Positions 42,940 to 50,390 of a stretch of DNA of 64,000 nucleotides are shown here, piece after piece. The DNA is from CAJMSU01 sp964650315 (lineage in GTDB: Bacteria > Bacillota_I > Bacilli_A > RF39 > UBA660), in the NCBI GenBank assembly GCA_964650315.1, contig CAZYQE010000002.1, positions 88,396-152,395 on the forward strand, given 5' to 3'. A program made the translations under genes and the position numbers. The notes under the pieces are model-generated. The model ran no database searches. It saw only the letters and a list, made by a program, of their open reading frames with translations, and was not told the origin of the DNA. Position 1 is the first letter of the stretch; the number at the start of each line of letters is the position of its first letter.

Positions 42940-43690
42940 AAGTATAACCACCGTCTATAGGTAAAATAACACCAGTAACATAACTAGCTTCATCACTAGC
43001 TAAGAAAAGTGCTCCTGCATTAAGTTCTCCTTCATGTCCATATCTACCAAGTGGTACAGTTGCTTGCATATACTGAGTAAATTCATCTGTAATTAATGTT
43101 TCATGTGTTAACTCTGTATCAAAATATCCAGGACATATTGCATTTACTGTAATTCCATCTTTAGCAAGTTCAGAAGCTGCTGCTCTTGTAAAATTAACAA
43201 CTCCTCCTTTAGAAGTATGATATGCAATAGTTCCCATCGCCATATTTCCAACTAATCCATACATAGAAGCAATATTAATAATTCTTCCATATTTATTTTT
43301 TTTCATAATGTTACCAAAAGCTCTAGTTACATAGAATACTGAATCCATATCAGTCTTAATAGTAAAATCCCATTCTTCATCAGTCATATCTAAAACTCCA
43401 GCATTTTTAGCAGAACCAGCACAGTTAACTAAAATATCAACTTTACCAAATTCTTTTTCTGCTGCTTTTGCTGCATCATCTACATTCTTAGGATCTGTAA
43501 CATCACATTTAATAGGTAAAACTTTTACTCCTTTTTTTTCTAAATCTTTTTTTACTTCTTCTAACCTTTCAAGTCTTCTAGCAAGTAATACTAAGTCTGC
43601 TCCTTGTTCTGCAAAAGCATATGACATTTGCCTCCCAAGACCAGAACTTGCTCCAGTAACAACCGCTACTCTTCCTTTTAAATCAAACAT
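42932..43690 (-). CDS. short-chain dehydrogenase/reductase (gluconate 5-dehydrogenase / FabG-like)
   Basis: The 252-residue enzyme has the classical SDR signature: the cofactor loop T-G-A-S-S-G-L-G at residues 14-21, N-C-A-G-S-A near 91, I-A-S-M-Y-G, and the active pair Y-H-T-S-K near 158. The segment P-L-G-R-Y-G-H-E-G-E and C-terminal D-G-G-Y-T resemble gluconate 5-dehydrogenases. The ATG at 43690 follows GGAGG. The gene looks richer in GC than its neighbours. Substrate uncertain. Confidence 0.85.
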   Translation of the reverse strand: MFDLKGRVAVVTGASSGLGRQMSYAFAEQGADLVLLARRLERLEEVKKDLEKKGVKVLPIKCDVTDPKNVDDAAKAAEKEFGKVDILVNCAGSAKNAGVLDMTDEEWDFTIKTDMDSVFYVTRAFGNIMKKNKYGRIINIASMYGLVGNMAMGTIAYHTSKGGVVNFTRAAASELAKDGITVNAICPGYFDTELTHETLITDEFTQYMQATVPLGRYGHEGELNAGALFLASDEASYVTGVILPIDGGYTCV

Positions 43691-43757
43691 AAAAACCTCC
43701 AATCTTTATATATTTATCATAACAAAAAAACTAGATAAAATCTAGTTAATATTTATA

Positions 43758-43834
43758 TGGTAGCCTGTACGGGATTTGAACCCGTGAATGCCGCCTTGAG
43801 AGGGCGGTGTGTTAAACCACTTCACCAACAGGCC
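43758..43834 (-). tRNA. tRNA-Glu (anticodon CTC)
   Basis: On the reverse strand the acceptor is GGCCTGT with ACAGGCT. The anticodon stem is CCGCC/GGCGG with loop CTCTCAA giving CTC, the T arm is ACGGG-TTCAAAT-CCCGT, and CCA is encoded. It reads GAG, uncommon in this genome. Confidence 0.95.
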
Positions 43835-43861
43835 ATACAAATTACATTTATATATTAACAT

Positions 43862-43889
43862 AAAAAAAAGAGTATTACTACTCTTTTTT
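43862..43889 (-). terminator. terminator after first thioester-domain gene
   Basis: AAGAGTA and TACTCTT arms with T run on the reverse strand follow the surface-protein stop. The A run gives it possible two-way action. Confidence 0.75.
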
Positions 43890-43890
43890 A

Positions 43891-45354
43891 TTATCCATTA
43901 TTTTTTTGGAAATATTTTACTACTCCAACTGATGTTCCAACTATGAAAGCACCAAACATTGTTAGTAATAAATTTGTAAGTGGAGAATTACCTGTATCAG
44001 GAACTTCTACTACTTGTTCTTCACATTGATCTTTATATTCTTGTTCTGTTACTTCGTCTCCATTTTTTCCATAGAATTTACCATCAGACATTTCACAGAA
44101 ATGCATACATTGATCTTTGTATTCTTCTTCTGTTACTTCGTCTCCAGCAATACCAAAGTATTTATCACCAATTTTTTCACATTTGTGTTCTTTACATTCT
44201 AAATTGTATGTTTCTTCATCTACTTCAGTACCATCTTTACCATAGTATTTATCATCGATAACTTCACATTTATGTTCAAAACATTCTAAATTATATGTTT
44301 CTTCATCTACTTCAGTACCATCTTTACCAAAGTAAGTATCTCCTACTTTTTGACATACATGTTTATTACATTCTAAATCATATGTAGCTTGATCTACTTC
44401 ATCTCCATCTGGACCAAAATAATGGTTACCAATGATTTCACATCTATGTTCTTTACATTCTAAATTATATGTATTTTGATCTACTACTCTACCATCTTTA
44501 CCATAGTATTTACCATTAGCATATTGACATGTTCTAACTATTGGTGTAGCAGAAACTGTAACTTTAGCAGTTGCTGTTTTCTTTGTACTTCCTAAAACAA
44601 TTAAATTTTGATATTTACTGTTTTTAGGTGAATATTTTTCAACTGTTTGTACTTTTTTACTAGCAGTTACTTTTACAGTAAATGATTTAGTTTTGTTAAC
44701 TTTACTAGCAGGTACTCTTACATATACCTTACTACCATTTTTAACAGTTGTTACTTTTCTATCACTACCATTTACTATAATAGCTGGTGATGTAACACTA
44801 ATACTAGCACTTGATACATTACCTAACTTAACAGTAATAGCTTTTGATTTATAGTAATAACCACCACTAACTTCAGTCATTTTACTGCTACTAGCAGATA
44901 TTCTAGCACTTGGATTCTTATCTGTTTTACTCTTATTCTTTTTAGCAGTTGATGCTAAAGATTTAGCTTGTTTAACAACAGATGCATTTGGATTATTCTT
45001 ATAAGCATTTACCATATATCCATTGTAATATTTCCATACTGCTATACGAGTAAGAACAATAGACTTATTTGAAGACTTAGCTTGTCTAAGTAAATATAAT
45101 AATCCTCCATCATTAATATTACCCTTATAGTATAATTTAGTACCATTAGGTGGAGTATTCTTATATGGTGAAATACAATAAGCCCATCCCTTATTAGTAG
45201 CAAAACCAGTCTCAGTACGTCCTGCTACTCCTGACTTAATATAAGTCACTTTGTTTAATACCATTGTTGATTGTGCATTAACATTTGTAACACAGAATCC
45301 AGATGCTACAAATAATGCGATTAAGATAATAATGTTTCTTAATTTCTTCATCAT
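43891..45354 (-). CDS. thioester-domain-like LPxTG surface protein (paralog 1, lacks the Gln)
   Basis: The 487-residue protein has a signal peptide (cut after N-V-N-A, residue 27). A thioester-domain-like region has A-Y-C-I-S-P (Cys60) but L-T-R-I-A-V-W where the partner Gln is expected (Arg103). A Ser/Lys-rich beta domain comes next, then six Cys/His repeats (residues 276-444). The cell-wall signal V-P-D-T-G (451-455), a hydrophobic helix and K-Y-F-Q-K complete it. The paralog at 45448-47166 keeps the Gln. An internal thioester bond is not expected here. It should be anchored by a sortase not found in the window. Confidence 0.85.
   Translation of the reverse strand: MMKKLRNIIILIALFVASGFCVTNVNAQSTMVLNKVTYIKSGVAGRTETGFATNKGWAYCISPYKNTPPNGTKLYYKGNINDGGLLYLLRQAKSSNKSIVLTRIAVWKYYNGYMVNAYKNNPNASVVKQAKSLASTAKKNKSKTDKNPSARISASSSKMTEVSGGYYYKSKAITVKLGNVSSASISVTSPAIIVNGSDRKVTTVKNGSKVYVRVPASKVNKTKSFTVKVTASKKVQTVEKYSPKNSKYQNLIVLGSTKKTATAKVTVSATPIVRTCQYANGKYYGKDGRVVDQNTYNLECKEHRCEIIGNHYFGPDGDEVDQATYDLECNKHVCQKVGDTYFGKDGTEVDEETYNLECFEHKCEVIDDKYYGKDGTEVDEETYNLECKEHKCEKIGDKYFGIAGDEVTEEEYKDQCMHFCEMSDGKFYGKNGDEVTEQEYKDQCEEQVVEVPDTGNSPLTNLLLTMFGAFIVGTSVGVVKYFQKNNG
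44023..44529 (-). repeat. six Cys/His repeats (about 29 aa, 87 bases)
   Basis: Each unit reads C-x6-Y-[FY]-G-x2-G-x2-V-x4-[TE][YF]-x3-C, 25 residues from Cys to Cys, with a 3-4 residue linker carrying His. Period is about 87 bases. Two Cys per unit suggests one disulfide per unit. Confidence 0.85.
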
Positions 45355-45356
45355 TC

Positions 45357-45377
45357 GACATTCCCCCTTCGAACGTC
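45357..45377 (-). promoter_or_regulatory. leader hairpin presenting the ribosome-binding site (paralog 1)
   Basis: On the reverse strand GACGTTC and GAATGTC pair (7 bp, one G-T) around a loop that contains AAGGGG. The start ATG lies 3 bases after the hairpin. TATAAT at 45382-45387 puts the transcription start close to the 5' arm. Confidence 0.6.
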
Positions 45378-45381
45378 ATAT

Positions 45382-45410
45382 ATTATAACATAAAATGTCA
45401 ATTTTGTAAA
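45382..45410 (-). promoter_or_regulatory. sigma-A type promoter, paralog 1
   Basis: On the reverse strand TTTACA (45405-45410) and TATAAT (45382-45387) are separated by 17 bases. Confidence 0.75.
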
Positions 45411-45418
45411 GTTTAAAC

Positions 45419-45446
45419 AAAAAAAGAGTATTAATTACTCTTTTTT
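45419..45446 (-). terminator. terminator after second thioester-domain gene
   Basis: AAGAGTA-type arms with AT-rich loop and T run on the reverse strand, next to the second surface-protein stop. Confidence 0.75.
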
Positions 45447-45447
45447 A

Positions 45448-47166
45448 TTATCCATTATTTTTTTGATGATGTTTTAATATTCCAAATGATGTTCCAACTA
45501 TAGCAGTACCAAATACTGTTAATAGAATGTTTGCAAGTGGTGAACTTCCTGTATCAGGAACAGAAACTACTTGAGCTTCACATTCATTTTTATATTGTTC
45601 TTCAGTAACTTGATCTCCGTTTTTACCATAGTATTTACCATCGTCAATTTCACAAGAATGAGTACATTGTGTCTTATATTCAGCCTCTGTTACTTCATCT
45701 CCTGCAATACCATAATATTTATTATCAATCTTTTGACATTTATGAACACATTGTGCAGTATAAGTTGCTTCGTCTACTTCTACTCCGTCTTTACCAAAAT
45801 ACTTATCACCAATTTTTTCACAAATATGTTCATTACATTCTAAATCAAATGTTTCTTGATCAACCATATTTCCATCTTTACCAAAGTATACATCTCCTAC
45901 TTTTTGACATTGATGTGGATTACATTCAATATCATAAGTAACAGCATCTACTTCAAAACCATCTTTACCAAAATAATGGTTACCAATAATTTCACACTTA
46001 TGTTCTAAACATTCTAAATTAAATGTTTCTTCATCAACTTCAGTACCAGTTTTACCAAAGTAAGTATCTCCTACTTTTTCACATACGTGCTTATTACATT
46101 CTTTATAGAATGTTTGATAATCTACTTGATTACCATCTTTACCAAAGTATACATCTCCTACTTTTTCACATTTATGTGGATTACATTCAATATCAAATGT
46201 AGTATAACTTACTTGATTTCCGTTTTTACCAAAGTAAACATTTCCTACTTTTTCGCATGTATGTTTTTGACATTGAATTGAATATGTAGTCTTATCTACT
46301 ACTTTACCATCTTTACCATAGTATTTACCATTAGCATATTCACATTTTCTAGCCACTGGTTTAGCTGAAACTGTTTTCTTTGCGCTATCAGTTTTCTTTT
46401 CTTTAACTACGATAGCTAAATCTTGGTATTTACTATTTTTAGGTGAATATCTTTCAACCTTCTTAATAGTCTTACTAGCACTAGCTTTTACAGTATAAGA
46501 TTTAGACTTATTAACTTTAGTAGCAGGCACTCTTACATATACCTTACTACCATTTTTAACAGTGCTAACTTTCTTATTTTTACTATTTACTATAGTAGCT
46601 GGTGAAGTAACACTAATACTTGCGCTAGACACATTAGAAAGTTTAACAGTCATAGCTTTTGATTTAAAGTATTTACCTTTTTCTACTTCACTCATCTTAG
46701 TACTACTAATAGATAATTTAACACTAGGGTTTTTATAATTATCTTTATTATGTGATGCAGCACTACTAGCTAAAGATTTAGCTTTTTTAACCGCACTATT
46801 ACCAGGATGATTCTTATAAACAGCAGGCATATACTTATTATAATGTTTCCATATAGCTATTTGACTAGCTAAATATCCCTTATCACTATGACCACCATTT
46901 TCAATCAACCATACTAACCCATTATCTTTAATAGTGTTCTTATAGTATAAAGTAGTACCTTGATTAGCACCAGTCTTCATAGGAGTTATACACCATGCAT
47001 AACCCTTACTAGTATAGAACTTAGCTTCCTTTCTGCTTCCAATTCCAGTTTTGATATAAGTCTTTTTAGTTATTTTTAAAGACTTAGCATTAACATTTAC
47101 AATACCGAAGCAAGATACCATAAATATTATCAATAGTGCTATTGCACTTTTAAAAAATTTATTCAT
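45448..47166 (-). CDS. thioester-domain LPxTG surface protein (paralog 2, intact Cys-Gln)
   Basis: The 572-residue protein has a signal peptide (cut near N-V-N-A, residue 28). Its thioester domain has A-W-C-I-T-P (Cys59) and A-S-Q-I-A-I-W (Gln102), the Cys-Gln pair that forms an internal thioester in Gram-positive adhesins. A beta domain close to paralog 1 comes next, then nine Cys/His repeats (residues 275-529). V-P-D-T-G, a hydrophobic helix and H-H-Q-K complete it. Such domains bind host surface molecules covalently. It is separated from paralog 1 by a terminator and its own promoter, so the two are independently transcribed. Confidence 0.88.
   Translation of the reverse strand: MNKFFKSAIALLIIFMVSCFGIVNVNAKSLKITKKTYIKTGIGSRKEAKFYTSKGYAWCITPMKTGANQGTTLYYKNTIKDNGLVWLIENGGHSDKGYLASQIAIWKHYNKYMPAVYKNHPGNSAVKKAKSLASSAASHNKDNYKNPSVKLSISSTKMSEVEKGKYFKSKAMTVKLSNVSSASISVTSPATIVNSKNKKVSTVKNGSKVYVRVPATKVNKSKSYTVKASASKTIKKVERYSPKNSKYQDLAIVVKEKKTDSAKKTVSAKPVARKCEYANGKYYGKDGKVVDKTTYSIQCQKHTCEKVGNVYFGKNGNQVSYTTFDIECNPHKCEKVGDVYFGKDGNQVDYQTFYKECNKHVCEKVGDTYFGKTGTEVDEETFNLECLEHKCEIIGNHYFGKDGFEVDAVTYDIECNPHQCQKVGDVYFGKDGNMVDQETFDLECNEHICEKIGDKYFGKDGVEVDEATYTAQCVHKCQKIDNKYYGIAGDEVTEAEYKTQCTHSCEIDDGKYYGKNGDQVTEEQYKNECEAQVVSVPDTGSSPLANILLTVFGTAIVGTSFGILKHHQKNNG
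45580..46344 (-). repeat. nine Cys/His repeats (about 29 aa, 87 bases)
   Basis: Same unit as in paralog 1. The last two units carry shorter linkers. The last two or three units of both paralogs are nearly alike, while inner units vary in number (nine against six), as expected from gain or loss of units. Confidence 0.85.
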
Positions 47167-47169
47167 TCC

Positions 47170-47188
47170 GCATTCCCCCTCAGAATGT
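47170..47188 (-). promoter_or_regulatory. leader hairpin presenting the ribosome-binding site (paralog 2)
   Basis: On the reverse strand CATTC and GAATG pair (5 bp plus one wobble) around TGAGGGG, the ribosome-binding site, 3 bases before the start codon. Position and loop match paralog 1, though arms differ slightly. Confidence 0.55.
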
Positions 47189-47193
47189 CCATT

Positions 47194-47222
47194 ATTATAA
47201 CATAATCAATAAAAAAAAGCAA
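47194..47222 (-). promoter_or_regulatory. sigma-A type promoter, paralog 2
   Basis: On the reverse strand TTGCTT (47217-47222) and TATAAT (47194-47199) are separated by 17 bases. Confidence 0.65.
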
Positions 47223-47227
47223 GAAAA

Positions 47228-47266
47228 AAAACTATAAATTAGTTCATAACCTTCTTTATAGTTTTA
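47228..47266 (-). terminator. terminator overlapping the 250-aa gene end
   Basis: Reverse-strand AAACTATAAA and TTTATAGTTT arms with a long T run. The loop holds the last codons and stop of the gene. Confidence 0.7.
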
Positions 47267-47991
47267 TTTACTAAACTCTCTTCATACTTATCAGTATTAC
47301 TAATATACATATCATACACTATATTATCGATCTTATTTAACTCATTATTACCAGTATAACTATATTTAACAGGACCAAATTCAAAAATAACTTCTTTTTT
47401 ATTATTATACCTAAGATGTTTATAATTAAATCTTTCTGGTATATCTAAATGTTTCACAATATTCAATTCTTTTTTATCTACTTCATTATTATTAAATAAA
47501 TCATAAGCAATAGCTACATTATTAGTAACAAAATTTCTAAATAAATTACCTACAATAGCTGTTCCTGTAAAACTAATCATATCTAAATATATAAATAAAT
47601 CACCTAAGTTATTATTCGCAAAAAACTTCTCATTATCAATTTTAAGTATATCAGTAACACCTCTTAATATTTCTTGAGATTCATATAAATTTCTTCCTCT
47701 ACTATTACCAAAAGATTTTAATATTCTACCATCACTTAATACTTCTTCATCTTCTACAGAATATAATCGCTCTATAACTTTATGAGAATTATTTTTATAT
47801 AAACCATTCTTAGTATAATCTTTTCTACTATTTTTGTTTTTATAAGCTTCTTTTAAATAACAAAAATCTAATACTGATAAATCATAATAATAATTTAATA
47901 GTTTAATAAAATCTTCTTTTTCAGTATATCCTCTATTTTCTATTTCTCGTTTAAAATTTTCTAATTCACATCTAAATTCAGTTGTGTGCAT
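47239..47991 (-). CDS. hypothetical protein, 250 aa
   Basis: This is a soluble protein with no signal peptide. The first half is helical and Lys/Tyr-rich. A hydrophobic stretch near residues 135-160 (L-G-D-L-F-I-Y-L-D-M-I-S-F) is followed by a late beta part, V-I-F-E-F-G-P-V-K-Y. I do not recognise it. GGGGGA lies before the ATG, and TATAGT at 48017-48022 on the reverse strand is a -10 candidate. It lies between the surface pair and tRNA-Arg, which may make it part of that accessory block. Confidence 0.55.
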   Translation of the reverse strand: MHTTEFRCELENFKREIENRGYTEKEDFIKLLNYYYDLSVLDFCYLKEAYKNKNSRKDYTKNGLYKNNSHKVIERLYSVEDEEVLSDGRILKSFGNSRGRNLYESQEILRGVTDILKIDNEKFFANNNLGDLFIYLDMISFTGTAIVGNLFRNFVTNNVAIAYDLFNNNEVDKKELNIVKHLDIPERFNYKHLRYNNKKEVIFEFGPVKYSYTGNNELNKIDNIVYDMYISNTDKYEESLVNKTIKKVMN

Positions 47992-48027
47992 ATTAATCTA
48001 TCCCCCAAAGTGCATAATACTATAACA

Positions 48028-48053
48028 CAAGTATTTTCAAAGTCAAGTATTTT
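48028..48053 (-). repeat. direct repeat at promoter of the 250-aa gene
   Basis: CAAGTATTTT occurs at 48028-48037 and 48044-48053, 16 bases apart, flanking the likely -35 box TTGACT (48039-48044) of this gene. It may be a binding site for a regulator, or chance in AT-rich DNA. Confidence 0.35.
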
Positions 48054-48098
48054 TAAATAAAAAAAGATAATAAAATTATCTTAATAAATATTTCTATA

Positions 48099-48175
48099 TG
48101 GTGTTCCCGGGGAGATTTGAACTCCCGACCTATCGCTTAGGAGGCGATTGCTCTATCCAGCTGAGCTACGGAAAC
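48099..48175 (-). tRNA. tRNA-Arg (anticodon CCT)
   Basis: On the reverse strand the acceptor is GTTTCCG/CGGGAAC. The anticodon stem is ATCGC/GCGAT with loop CTCCTAA giving CCT, the T arm is GGGAG-TTCAAAT-CTCCC, and CCA is encoded. Confidence 0.95.
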
Positions 48176-48188
48176 ATAAAAGAAGTTG

Positions 48189-49841
48189 TTAAACTTCTTG
48201 TATAACTGTAATAATCATAGGCTTAGATTCAGTTTCTTTATAAAAGAATTTACCTAATTTTTCTCTAACTTCATTCTTTATTTTAGAATAATCTACTCTC
48301 TTAGAATCTTTTTCAATATTATTTTCGATAGCTTCACGAGAAATCTCTTTAGTATCTTCTAATAAATCTTGACTTTCTTTTACATAGACAAATCCCCTAG
48401 TTAAAATTTCAGGGCCTCCAAGTATTTCCTTAGTTTGTCTATCTAAAGTACAACTAATAATTACAATACCATTTTCAGATAACATTTCTCTATCTTTTAA
48501 TACTAAATCTCCAATATCTCCTTGATTCTTACCATCTATTAATATTTGATCTACATCTATATGTTCATTAGTATTTTGTAGTTCTCCATTAACAAATTCT
48601 ACTACATCACCATTCTCTTTTAAAATAATGTTTTCTTTAGGAACCCCTACTTCTTCAGCTAATTCTGCATTAGCATATTGATTTCTATATTCTCCTTTTA
48701 CAGGGAAATAATACTTAGGATTCATTAAATTTACCATTAACATTAAATCTTCACGAGAAGCATGGTGTAATAAATGTTTATGACTAGATAAGCTAACAGC
48801 ATTAGCTCCTAACATAGCAATATCATCCATTATAATAGCCATTCTCTTCTCAATACCAGGATAACTAGGTTCAGTAATAAATATAGTATCAGATTCTTTT
48901 AATTTAATATATTTATCATATCCTTTAATAATTCTTTCTAAGTTAGCAAATGGTTTTTCCTTTTCATCAGATATTAATACTACTGTATCTTTTAATTCTA
49001 AATCAGTTAAATTACCAATTCTACTCTTATCTATACTTAAATAACCATTATCTATAGAATTATTAATCATCTCTTGTAATCTTTTACCCATTACTACTAT
49101 TTTTCTATGTGTTTTAGATACTTCATCAAATATTTCTTGTATTCTATAAAAATGAGCTGGGAAAATAGTCGCAATTATTCTATTTTCATTTTTTCTTAAT
49201 ACTTCTCTAATAAAATCAGAAACTCTATTATTAGGACTAGTATGTCCTAATTTATCTGCATAAATAGATTCAGCCATTAAACATAAAACACCTTGTTTAC
49301 CAACATAAGCAAGTTTACCAATATCAGTCTTATAAGCACCTTTCATAGTTGAATCAAATACAAAGTCTCCTGTATATACAATAGCACCATCTTCTGTATA
49401 TAAAACATAACATACTGCATCTGGTATAGAATGAGTTACACTAATAGGAAAAATACAATTCTTACCAAATTCTATTTTAGAATGCGGTCTAATTACTTTA
49501 AAGTTATAATCTTTAAGTTTTTCACTATCAATATCACTCTTAACAATATCTAAAGTAAGTTTAGTACCATAAACAGCTACATCTGGGATTGCTTCTAATA
49601 TATCTACAACAGCCCCCATATGACTTTCATGTCCATGTGTTAAAAATATACCCTTTATTCTATCTTTATTCTTTATTAAATAATCAAAATTAGGAATAAT
49701 ATAATCTATACCTAAATTAATATCATTATCATATTTTATTCCTGCATCAAATACATATATATCATTATCTACATCAACAATATACATGTTTTTACCGTCT
49801 TCATTAAGTCCCCCTAAACTAAATATTCTTATTTTACTCAT
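48189..49841 (-). CDS. rnjB: RNase J2-like ribonuclease, metal site partly lost
   Basis: The 550-residue protein has the RNase J layout: S-L-G-G-L-N-E-D-G-K-N at the start, a metallo-beta-lactamase domain, a beta-CASP insert and a C-terminal domain. The metal motif is T-H-G-H-E-S-H-M-G (Ser where Asp is usual), while T-H-S-I-P-D-A and G-D-F-V-F-D are kept. The late P-V-H-G-E-Y-R is here P-V-K-G-E-Y-R. These losses match the weakly active partner RNase J2 rather than J1. It starts in overlap (TAATG) with the gene upstream. Confidence 0.85.
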   Translation of the reverse strand: MSKIRIFSLGGLNEDGKNMYIVDVDNDIYVFDAGIKYDNDINLGIDYIIPNFDYLIKNKDRIKGIFLTHGHESHMGAVVDILEAIPDVAVYGTKLTLDIVKSDIDSEKLKDYNFKVIRPHSKIEFGKNCIFPISVTHSIPDAVCYVLYTEDGAIVYTGDFVFDSTMKGAYKTDIGKLAYVGKQGVLCLMAESIYADKLGHTSPNNRVSDFIREVLRKNENRIIATIFPAHFYRIQEIFDEVSKTHRKIVVMGKRLQEMINNSIDNGYLSIDKSRIGNLTDLELKDTVVLISDEKEKPFANLERIIKGYDKYIKLKESDTIFITEPSYPGIEKRMAIIMDDIAMLGANAVSLSSHKHLLHHASREDLMLMVNLMNPKYYFPVKGEYRNQYANAELAEEVGVPKENIILKENGDVVEFVNGELQNTNEHIDVDQILIDGKNQGDIGDLVLKDREMLSENGIVIISCTLDRQTKEILGGPEILTRGFVYVKESQDLLEDTKEISREAIENNIEKDSKRVDYSKIKNEVREKLGKFFYKETESKPMIITVIQEV

Positions 49842-50332
49842 TATTTACTCCTTTCTTTTACTAATTTCTTTTCATTCTTTTCAAATTCCTTATAATATTC
49901 TTGATTTTTAATAATTAAATCTAAGAAAAATTCATCACTGTTTTTAGGATCAGAATCACAAAAATCAATTACTGGTTTTACTAAAGGTTTTAATTGTTTA
50001 AAACTTTCATCATCCCAATTTTTAGTTAATGATAATAACTTAATAGTACTACAATGTAATCTTTCTAATAAATTATTACTAACAATAATATTAAGACTTT
50101 CTTTAAGTTCATCAACAGAAACATTCTTATCATTAAACTTTTCTTTAACAAGTTTTAAACTATTACATTGCATATCATTCATTTTTTTCTGATCATTTAC
50201 TAAACTTACTAAATTATAATCATAAATAATTGTACAATCTGCAAGTAACATATTAACTAAATCTTCTCTATTATTTTTCTCATCGTTTTCTAACACACTA
50301 AAAACATATTCAAAAAAGTTGTCTTTTTGCAT
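49841..50332 (-). CDS. hypothetical protein, 163 aa
   Basis: This is a soluble, helical, acidic protein with several Cys and no motif I recognise. The ATG at 50332 follows GGGGGTTATTTGC and sits inside a palindrome. The frame extends to 50359 but without a ribosome-binding site. It overlaps the RNase J2-like gene by one base, so the two are probably made together. It may work in RNA decay with its neighbours, which is inference. Confidence 0.55.
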   Translation of the reverse strand: MQKDNFFEYVFSVLENDEKNNREDLVNMLLADCTIIYDYNLVSLVNDQKKMNDMQCNSLKLVKEKFNDKNVSVDELKESLNIIVSNNLLERLHCSTIKLLSLTKNWDDESFKQLKPLVKPVIDFCDSDPKNSDEFFLDLIIKNQEYYKEFEKNEKKLVKERSK

Positions 50333-50353
50333 GCAAATAACCCCCTTGCAAAA
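50325..50353 (-). promoter_or_regulatory. leader hairpin enclosing the start of the 163-aa gene
   Basis: On the reverse strand TTTTGCA and TGCAAAA pair across a loop that carries AGGGGG. The 3' arm contains part of the start codon. TATAAT at 50362-50367 places the mRNA start just before it. This resembles the leaders of the two surface proteins. Confidence 0.4.
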
Positions 50354-50390
50354 GCACAAGTATTATAACATATTTATCTAATATAATCAA

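Noticed and set aside
43980..46281. Several long open frames on the plus strand across the repeat regions
   Set aside because: They are mirror frames of the repeats, low in complexity, and lack ribosome-binding sites. The reverse-strand genes explain the region.
44023..46344. Regular 87-base repeats that could suggest a CRISPR array
   Set aside because: The repeats are in frame, encode a conserved Cys/His protein module, have no unique spacers, and no cas genes are near.
43758..48175. The adhesin block as a genomic island inserted at a tRNA
   Set aside because: It is flanked by two tRNA genes, but I saw no duplicated tRNA 3' end, integrase or transposase, so insertion is not supported.
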